DNA from: Pseudonocardia xinjiangensis
GTDB lineage: Bacteria; Actinomycetota; Actinomycetes; Mycobacteriales; Pseudonocardiaceae
Assembly (NCBI RefSeq): GCF_012911925.1
Contig: NZ_JAAXKY010000065.1
Location: forward strand, 1-37,970
Reading direction: 5' to 3'
Length of the DNA stretch: 37,970 nucleotides
Shown in pieces: positions 32,591-37,970 of the stretch (its first letter is position 1; each line of letters begins with the position of its first letter). The notes under the pieces were generated by a model. That model had not been told where the DNA came from, did not search any database, and was given only the letters and a program-made list of their open reading frames with translations. The position numbers and the translations under genes were made by a program.

Positions 32591-33166
32591 TTGACCACAT
32601 CAAAGGCGGACGAAACCGACATCGAACCGGGCCTGCGGGACATCCCCGAACTCTCGATGATCACCTTGAGAATCAACGGGACCAAGCGGGATCTCGAGGT
32701 GGATACGCGCACGACGCTGCTCGACGCGCTGCGGGAACATCTGGGACTGACGGGCACCAAGAAGGGATGCGACCACGGGCAGTGCGGCGCCTGCACGGTG
32801 CTCGTCAACGGTCGGCGCATCAACTCCTGCCTGACGCTCGCCGTGATGCACGAGGACGACGAGATCGTGACGATCGAGGATCTGGGTGAGCCCGGGCACC
32901 TGCACCCCCTGCAGGCGGCATTCGTCGAGTGCGACGGCTTCCAGTGCGGCTACTGCACGTCGGGTCAGATCTGTTCCGCCGTCGGCATGCTCGCCGAGGC
33001 GGCGGCCGGTTGGCCCAGCCATGCCACGGCAGACGTGTCGTCCTCGCAGATCGCGTTGACCGATGAGGAGATCCGCGAGCGGATGAGCGGCAACGTCTGC
33101 CGGTGCGCCGCCTACCCGAACATCGTCGCGGCCATCCGGGTCGTCGCCGAGGGAGGCCCCACATGA
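32591..33166 (+). CDS. Mo-hydroxylase [2Fe-2S] subunit (PaoA/YagT-like)
   Basis: This is the small iron-sulfur subunit of a xanthine dehydrogenase/aldehyde oxidase family enzyme, passing electrons from the Mo centre to FAD. The 191-residue protein has a plant-type [2Fe-2S] site C60-x4-C65-x2-C68-x11-C80 (GCDHGQCGACTVLVNGRRIN, SC) and a second helical [2Fe-2S] site C119, C122, C170, C172 (QCGYCTSGQICSA; GNVCRCAAYPN). TTG 32591 is chosen because AAGGAGG (32578-32584) is 6 bases away; this gives a 22-residue N-terminal extension before the usual MITLRING start at Met23. There is no twin-arginine signal, so the enzyme is probably cytoplasmic. Its stop overlaps the next gene (ATGA). Confidence 0.93.
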   Translation: MTTSKADETDIEPGLRDIPELSMITLRINGTKRDLEVDTRTTLLDALREHLGLTGTKKGCDHGQCGACTVLVNGRRINSCLTLAVMHEDDEIVTIEDLGEPGHLHPLQAAFVECDGFQCGYCTSGQICSAVGMLAEAAAGWPSHATADVSSSQIALTDEEIRERMSGNVCRCAAYPNIVAAIRVVAEGGPT

Positions 33167-34146
33167 GGCCCTTCACCTACGAGCGGGCGACGGATGTGCC
33201 GGGCGCGTGCGCCGCCGCGTCCAGACCGGGTGCGACGTTCATCAGCGGCGGCACCAACCTGCTCGATCTGATGAAGCTCGAGATCGAGCGGCCGAGCCAT
33301 CTGGTGGACATCAGCAGGCTGCCCCTGGCCGACGTCGACGAGCTGCAGGACGGCGCACTGCGGATCGGTGCCCAGGCGGCGAACTCGGACGTGGCGGCCG
33401 ACCCGCGGGTGCGTACCCGGTACCCGGTGCTGAGCCAGGCGCTGGTGGCCGGCGCCTCGGGGCAGCTGCGCAACAAGGCGTCCGTCGGCGGCAACCTGGT
33501 GCAGCGCACCCGGTGTCCCTACTTCTACGACACGGCCGCCGGCTGCAACAAGCGGGATCCCGGCTCCGGCTGTTCGGCGATCGGCGGGTTCAACCGGATA
33601 CACGCGGTACTGGGCGCCAGCGACTCCTGTATCGCCACCAACCCCTCGGACATGGCCGTCGCGATGAGCGTGCTGGACGCCCAGATCGAGCTGCTCGACG
33701 CCGACAGGTCCGTGCGCCGCGTCGACATCGCGGACTTCCATCGCCTGCCGGGTGACACGCCGCATGTCGAGACCGTTCTGCGGCCGGGCGAGATGATCAC
33801 GGCGGTGATCCTGCCCCCGCCTCCGCCGGGTCGGCAGCTCTACCGCAAGGTGCGCGACCGCGCGTCCTACGAGTTCGCGCTGGTCTCCGTGGCAGCGATC
33901 GTCGCCACGGACCGCGGGACGATCAGCAGTGCCCGCGTGGCGTTCGGCGGCGTGGCGCACAAGCCATGGCGGTCCGCGGATGCCGAGGCCGCCCTGACGG
34001 GCCGTCCCGCCACGATGGCCACCTACCGCGCCGCCGCCGAGACGGCGATGCGCGACGCCGTCGGGCAGGGCCAGAACGACTTCAAGATCGACCTGGCCCG
34101 GCGCACGCTCTGCCGCACGCTCGTGCAGGCGGCCCAGGCGAGCTGA
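33163..34146 (+). CDS. Mo-hydroxylase FAD-binding subunit with [4Fe-4S] insert (PaoB/YagS-like)
   Basis: This 327-residue medium subunit binds FAD and is the electron exit point. Family blocks are the FAD-contacting FISGGTNLLDLMKLEI, LVDISRLPLADV, and ASGQLRNKASVGGNLVQRTR. It then has four cysteines, C118, C128, C137 and C156 (RCPYFYDTAAGCNKRDPGSG, CSAIGG, SDSC), matching the extra [4Fe-4S] cluster of E. coli PaoB (YagS). That feature places this enzyme with PaoABC-type aldehyde oxidoreductases rather than ordinary xanthine dehydrogenase. ATG 33163 overlaps the previous stop by four bases, and the large subunit starts 11 bases after its own stop. Confidence 0.93.
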   Translation: MRPFTYERATDVPGACAAASRPGATFISGGTNLLDLMKLEIERPSHLVDISRLPLADVDELQDGALRIGAQAANSDVAADPRVRTRYPVLSQALVAGASGQLRNKASVGGNLVQRTRCPYFYDTAAGCNKRDPGSGCSAIGGFNRIHAVLGASDSCIATNPSDMAVAMSVLDAQIELLDADRSVRRVDIADFHRLPGDTPHVETVLRPGEMITAVILPPPPPGRQLYRKVRDRASYEFALVSVAAIVATDRGTISSARVAFGGVAHKPWRSADAEAALTGRPATMATYRAAAETAMRDAVGQGQNDFKIDLARRTLCRTLVQAAQAS

Positions 34147-34156
34147 GGAGGCCACG

Positions 34157-36385
34157 ATGATCGGACAGGCTCTCAACCGCGTCGACGGCCCGCTGAAGGT
34201 CACCGGCGGGGCCACGTACGCCTACGAGTTCCGGGACGGCGACCAGCCCCTCTACGGCTTCGTCGTCGGGGCGACGATCGGCAGAGGACGTATCACCGGG
34301 ATCGACACCACACGCGTCGAGAGCTCCCCCGGCGTGCACCTGGTCCTGACCCACCAGAACGCGCCGGCGCAGGGCGCCCGCGACCTGTCCGTCCCCTTCG
34401 AGTACTGGCGCGCCTATCCCACGCTCAGCTCGCCCGATGTCCATCATCACGGTGAGCCCGTGGCGCTGGTCGTCGCCGCGACGTTCGAGCAGGCGCGGAC
34501 GGCGGCCAATCTCGTCGATGTCGAGTACGCCGCAGAGCAGGGGTCCTACGACTTCGCGGCCTGCCAGGACCAGGCGTACGCGCCGGAGAGCCTGATCTTC
34601 GGCATCCCGGCCGACACCGCGGTGGGCGATGTCGACGCCGGGCTCCGGACCGCCGAGGTCCAGGTCGACGAGTGGTACACCACGCCGTACGAGTTCTCCC
34701 AGCCGATGGAGCCGCCGGCGTGCCTGGTGGTACCGGATGGCGACGACCTGGTCGTGTACACCAGCTGCCAGATCGTCGACGCGGCTCGTGCCTCGATCGC
34801 GGCCACCCTCGAGCTCGACCCGGAGCGGGTTCACGTCGTCACGCAGTACGTCGGCGGTGGTTTCGGTTCCAAGCTGAGGATCCACGGCGAGACGATCCTG
34901 GCGGCCATGGCCGCCCGGGCTCTGCAGCGGCCGGTCAAGGTGGCGCTGACCCGGCAGCAGATGTTCAGCTCCGTCAGCGTGCGTCCCACATCCAGTCAGC
35001 GGGTCCGGCTCGGTGCGGAGCGCGACGGCCGGCTGGTCGCGATCGCGCACGAGGTCACGATGCACACCAACCGGCACGTGGAGTTCATCGAGCCGACCGC
35101 CACCGCCACCCGCAGCCTCTACGCCGCACCGAATCGGCTGACCAGTACCCGGCTGGTACCGCTCGACGTGCTGCGCGGTGAGGACGTCCGCGCGCCCGGC
35201 GAGGCGCCCGGTCTCCTGGTGGTCGAGTCGGCGGTGGACGAGCTGGCCCATGCGCTGGGGATGGACCCGGTCGAGCTGCGGATCCGCAACGAGCCCACTG
35301 TCGATCCGGAGCGCGGCGTGCCGTACAGCGACCGGCACCTGGTGGAGTGCCTGCGCGACGGGGCCGACCGGTTCGGCTGGGAGCGGCGCCTTCCCGAGCC
35401 CGCGCGTCGACGCGACGGGCGATGGCTGGTCGGCTACGGCGTGGCCGCCGCCATCCGGGTGCACCTGCAAGGCCCGACCAAGGCGGCGGTGCGGTTGGGG
35501 CCGGACGGGATCGCCGTCGTCGAGTCGGACATGACCGACATCGGCACGGGGACCTACACCATCCTGACGCAGGTGGCGGCCGAGGGGCTCGGCCTGCCGC
35601 CCGACCGGGTGCGGGTCGAGCTCGGCCGTTCCGAGTTCCCGCCCAGCGTGGGCTCCGGCGGATCGTGGGGAGCAGGCAACTCGAGCACCGCGGTCCATCA
35701 CGCGTGCACGGCGCTGCGGGAGAAGCTGCTGGCCGCGGCGAGCAGCGATGTGCGCTCCCCGCTGCACGGCCTGGACACGGCAGGCGCGGTGTTCTCGGGC
35801 GGGAGCGTGAGCATCGACGGCGCGTCCGAGGCGCTCGGCGAGATCGTCACGCGCAACTGTCCCGAAGGCCTCGAGGCGGAAGGGGAGACCGTCCTGCTGA
35901 CGGAGGAGCCGAACTACGGGGCGTACGCGATCCACACCTACGGCGCCCACTTCGCCGAGGTGGGCGTCGACGCCGACACCGCCGAGATCCGGCTCCGGCG
36001 GATGCTGGGCGTGTTCTCGGTGGGGCGCGTCCTCAACGCCAAGACGGCGCGCTCGCAGCTGATCGGCGGCATGATCTGGGGCGTGAGCCAGGCCCTCGCG
36101 GAAGAGGGGGTGGTGGACATGCGGTCCGGCGGCTTCGTCAACCGGGATCTCGCGCAGTACCTGGTGCCCGTCCACGCCGACATTCCCGAGATCGACGCCG
36201 TCATGCTCGACGGGTTCGACGACAAGGCCAACGTCCTCGGCGTGAAGGGACTCGGCGAGCTGGGCATCTGCGGGGCCGGTGCGGCGGTCGCCAACGCGGT
36301 GTTCAACGCCACCGGGGTTCGCGTGCGTGATTTTCCGATCACCATCGAGAAGGTGCTGCCGGGTCTGCCGCTCACCGAGGTCTGA
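34157..36385 (+). CDS. Mo-hydroxylase molybdopterin-binding subunit (PaoC/YagR-like)
   Basis: This 742-residue large subunit carries the molybdenum cofactor and active site. Family features are the N-terminal RVDGPLKVTGGATYAYEF, EPVALVVAATFEQARTAA, the Moco-contacting QYVGGGFGSKL, EAPGLLVVESAVDELAHALG, TDIGTGTYTILTQVAAEGLG, and GSGGSWGAGNSSTAVHHAC. The base-catalytic glutamate E701 is present in GVKGLGELGICGAGAAVANA. The enzyme would oxidise an aldehyde or N-heterocycle using water as oxygen donor. The three genes form one operon, but I see no XdhC/PaoD-type Moco sulfuration chaperone nearby, so that function must be encoded elsewhere. GGAGG lies just upstream of ATG 34157. Confidence 0.95.
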   Translation: MIGQALNRVDGPLKVTGGATYAYEFRDGDQPLYGFVVGATIGRGRITGIDTTRVESSPGVHLVLTHQNAPAQGARDLSVPFEYWRAYPTLSSPDVHHHGEPVALVVAATFEQARTAANLVDVEYAAEQGSYDFAACQDQAYAPESLIFGIPADTAVGDVDAGLRTAEVQVDEWYTTPYEFSQPMEPPACLVVPDGDDLVVYTSCQIVDAARASIAATLELDPERVHVVTQYVGGGFGSKLRIHGETILAAMAARALQRPVKVALTRQQMFSSVSVRPTSSQRVRLGAERDGRLVAIAHEVTMHTNRHVEFIEPTATATRSLYAAPNRLTSTRLVPLDVLRGEDVRAPGEAPGLLVVESAVDELAHALGMDPVELRIRNEPTVDPERGVPYSDRHLVECLRDGADRFGWERRLPEPARRRDGRWLVGYGVAAAIRVHLQGPTKAAVRLGPDGIAVVESDMTDIGTGTYTILTQVAAEGLGLPPDRVRVELGRSEFPPSVGSGGSWGAGNSSTAVHHACTALREKLLAAASSDVRSPLHGLDTAGAVFSGGSVSIDGASEALGEIVTRNCPEGLEAEGETVLLTEEPNYGAYAIHTYGAHFAEVGVDADTAEIRLRRMLGVFSVGRVLNAKTARSQLIGGMIWGVSQALAEEGVVDMRSGGFVNRDLAQYLVPVHADIPEIDAVMLDGFDDKANVLGVKGLGELGICGAGAAVANAVFNATGVRVRDFPITIEKVLPGLPLTEV

Positions 36386-36495
36386 CGCAGCAGACGCCGA
36401 CGTCAGAGGCATGAACGGAAGCCGATGGTGGCTACCGGTGACTGTTCGTTGCTCGTTGTCACGGGTTCGGTCACGAGTACGTCACGTGCGCGCAG

Positions 36496-36507
36496 TAGCC
36501 TGATCAC
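36496..36507 (+). promoter_or_regulatory. putative leaderless promoter -10 of the Ppx/GppA gene
   Basis: TAGCCT (36496-36501) is exactly 6 bases before GTG 36508, with no Shine-Dalgarno sequence. It would give the phosphatase its own transcript, independent of the inserted hydroxylase operon. Confidence 0.45.
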
Positions 36508-37518
36508 GTGCGCCTCGGTGTGCTTGACGTCGGTTCCAACACCGTCCACCTCCTCGTGGTGGACGCGCATCGTGGTGGCCACCCCACGCCGATGACGTCG
36601 GACAAGGTCGAACTGCGGCTGGCGGAGCACCTCGATCCGGCGGGCGCGCTCACCGCGGCAGGTGCCGAGGCACTGGTGGGAGCCGTGCAGCGGGCGAGCG
36701 CCGCGGCGGCCGAAGCCGGCTGCGCCGACCTGCTCGCGTTCGCCACCTCGGCCCTGCGCGACGCCACGAACTCCTCGGCGGTACTGGCCGAGGTGCGCCA
36801 CCGCACGGGGGTCTCCCTCGAGGTGCTCCCGGGCGAGGACGAGGCCCGCTACACCTTCCTCGCCGTGCGTCGCTGGTACGGCTGGTCGGCGGGCAGGTTG
36901 CTCGTGCTCGACATCGGGGGCGGGTCGCTGGAGCTTGCGGCCGGGCTCGACGAGCACGCCGACGTCGCCGAGTCGCTGCCGATGGGCGCCGGACGGCTCA
37001 CCCGTCAGTGGTTCCACTCCGACCCGCCGTCCCGCCACGAGATCGACCGGCTCCGTGAGCACGTCGACGCCCAGCTCGCTCCCGTGGCCCGCCGGCTGCG
37101 CCGGGCCGGGGAGCCGGAGCTCGCCGTCGGCACGTCCAAGACGTTCCGTTCACTGGCCCGGCTCACGGGCGCGGCACCCTCGAGTGCTGGTCCGCGGGCA
37201 CGCCGGGTGCTCACGCGGGTGGGGTTGCGGCAGCTCGCCGCGTTCATCACCCGGATGTCCTCCGGCGACCTGGCCGAGCTCGAGGGCGTCAGCCCCAGCC
37301 GGTCCCATCAGCTGGTGGCCGGGGCACTGGTCGCCGAGGCGGCGATGCGGGCGTTACAGGTCTCCCAGCTCGAGATCTGCCCGTGGGCGTTGCGGGAGGG
37401 TGTCATTCTCCGCAGACTCGACACGCTCGATGGAATGTCCCGTATAGACCGCTCGGCGCAGGAAGCCCTGGGTGGACTTGGTAGCTTGACCTCGTACGAG
37501 GCACGGTGGACTGGATGA
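36508..37518 (+). CDS. Ppx/GppA family exopolyphosphatase
   Basis: This 336-residue protein belongs to the Ppx/GppA phosphatase family, which removes phosphate from polyphosphate or pppGpp. The ASKHA-fold motifs are GVLDVGSNTVHLLVVDAHRG at the N-terminus, LAFATSALRDATN, VLPGEDEARYTFLAV and the second phosphate loop VLDIGGGSLELAAG, then VGTSKTFRSLARLTG and CPWALREGVILRR. It is short, without the C-terminal HD-like domain, as in M. tuberculosis Ppx1 (Rv0496). That gene lies a few genes after senX3-regX3 there, so this is the likely orthologue, and a phosphate or polyphosphate link to SenX3-RegX3 makes sense. GTG 36508 is supported by the -10 spacing. Its stop overlaps the next ATG. Confidence 0.92.
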   Translation: MRLGVLDVGSNTVHLLVVDAHRGGHPTPMTSDKVELRLAEHLDPAGALTAAGAEALVGAVQRASAAAAEAGCADLLAFATSALRDATNSSAVLAEVRHRTGVSLEVLPGEDEARYTFLAVRRWYGWSAGRLLVLDIGGGSLELAAGLDEHADVAESLPMGAGRLTRQWFHSDPPSRHEIDRLREHVDAQLAPVARRLRRAGEPELAVGTSKTFRSLARLTGAAPSSAGPRARRVLTRVGLRQLAAFITRMSSGDLAELEGVSPSRSHQLVAGALVAEAAMRALQVSQLEICPWALREGVILRRLDTLDGMSRIDRSAQEALGGLGSLTSYEARWTG

Positions 37519-37970
37519 GTTCCGATACCGACCACCCGCGTCAGCGCACCGTCGCCGAGCTGCTCGCCGAGCACGGCGACACCGGTGCGACCGGACGTCG
37601 CCGTCGCCGTCGTGCCGCTGACGACGTACCGGGTGAGGAGGCTGCGCCGCCGCCCCCGTCGAGCAACGGCTCCGGGTCGTTCGCGGCGCAGTGGCAGCCG
37701 GGCGAGCCCGACCGGTCGATGTTGCGGGAACGCGTGCCGTCGCCTGCCCAGCCGGCGTCGCACCGGCAGCCGGAGCGGGAGCCGCAGCCGTGGGAGTCCG
37801 CCGGTGAGCCGCGGGAGCGCCGGGCGCGTGAGCCGCAGCCCTGGGAGGCCCAGCCCCGCGAACAGCAGCCGTGGGAGCCCCAGCCGCGTGAGAAGCAGCC
37901 GTGGGAGCCCCAGTCCCGCGAGCCCCAACCGCGCGAACCCCAGCGGCGCGAACCCCAGTCCCGCGAACCC
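37515..37970 (+). CDS. Rv0497-like protein, partial, with QPWE/QPRE repeats
   Basis: The reading frame is open from ATG 37515 to the window end, giving 152 residues of an incomplete protein. It opens with TDHPRQRTVAELLAEHGDTG and RRRRRR, then becomes Pro/Glu/Gln/Arg-rich with repeated QPWE and QPRE units and looks disordered. In mycobacteria the gene after ppx1 (Rv0497) encodes a proline-rich N-terminal region followed by membrane segments; those would lie beyond the window. ATG 37515 overlaps the phosphatase stop (ATGA), while an in-frame GTG 37506 is possible. The function is unknown. Confidence 0.75.
   Translation, partial: MSSDTDHPRQRTVAELLAEHGDTGATGRRRRRRAADDVPGEEAAPPPPSSNGSGSFAAQWQPGEPDRSMLRERVPSPAQPASHRQPEREPQPWESAGEPRERRAREPQPWEAQPREQQPWEPQPREKQPWEPQSREPQPREPQRREPQSREP
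37785..37970 (+). repeat. in-frame QPWE/QPRE coding repeat
   Basis: The codons for QPWE recur at 37785, 37836, 37866 and 37896; the last three are exactly 30 bases apart, and 18 bases are identical between the copies at 37866 and 37896. Shorter RE-P-Q units continue to the window edge. Such repeats change length easily by slippage. Confidence 0.8.

Noticed and set aside
32446..32823. A minus-strand ORF with a hydrophobic run (DVVNTVLLLAAIHRNITNSV) that could be a transposase or membrane fragment
   Set aside because: Most of it is antisense to the [2Fe-2S] subunit, and I could not match it to any transposase family.
34082..36412. A 776-codon minus-strand frame opposite the Mo-hydroxylase large subunit
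   Set aside because: The plus strand carries a complete Moco-binding subunit with its catalytic glutamate; the antisense frame shows no recognisable domain.

Overview
The window is high-GC actinobacterial chromosome, most likely from Pseudonocardiales and perhaps Pseudonocardia (inference from gene content and style; no rRNA or marker phylogeny is available). Supporting signs are very high G+C, many GTG/TTG starts, many ATGA/GTGA overlaps, several apparently leaderless promoters, a mycothiol gene (mshA) and a SenX3-RegX3 phosphate two-component system. I see no rRNA, tRNA, CRISPR array, intact insertion sequence or phage.

Backbone. Both ends carry a block whose order matches what I recall of the Mycobacterium tuberculosis Rv0486-Rv0497 neighbourhood: mshA and a YbjN-domain gene (4.5-6.3 kb), then gpmA, senX3, regX3 (29.1-31.9 kb), then a Ppx/GppA phosphatase and the start of an Rv0497-like protein (36.5-38.0 kb). 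Upstream of mshA lie a glutaminyl cyclotransferase-like lipoprotein, a DUF3027 protein with a four-cysteine site, and a large protein with a sacsin/Hsp90-like ATPase domain.

Accessory DNA interrupts this backbone twice. The first insert (about 6.4-29.1 kb) is a mosaic of short units: a thioredoxin-reductase-like flavoprotein and a methyltransferase joined by a 19-bp-arm palindrome; a DUF4349 membrane protein; a 2 kb segment bounded by two copies of a 34-bp repeat and holding two tiny genes and an XRE/TPR regulator; an acyl-CoA ligase; a DHFR-like reductase; folD behind a clear ZTP riboswitch; a UvrA-like ABC protein with a VOC protein and an AraC regulator; a flavin monooxygenase divergent from its likely TetR regulator over two matching palindromes; a run of small orphans (nucleotidyltransferase, DUF6886, GNAT, IniB-N-like); a catabolic operon (fumarylacetoacetase-fold enzyme, alpha/beta hydrolase, amidohydrolase, DUF1636) divergent from a GntR regulator over five helically phased ACCAAT boxes; an OhrR-like regulator, a HutC-type GntR, and a VOC dioxygenase-like gene divergent from a MarR regulator.

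The second insert (about 31.9-36.4 kb) begins with 0.7 kb of decayed DNA holding a TMEM175/DUF1211 remnant. It then carries a three-subunit molybdenum hydroxylase operon of the PaoABC/YagTSR type.

The main regulatory results, read directly from sequence, are the ZTP riboswitch with a possible alternative pairing over the folD ribosome-binding region, the phased ACCAAT boxes, paired TetR palindromes, a MarR palindrome, a two-unit Pho box before senX3, and a recurring leaderless-promoter layout. I found no convincing wholly new defence or mobile system. The best leads are the phased-operator catabolic operon, the repeat-bounded XRE cassette and the riboswitch.
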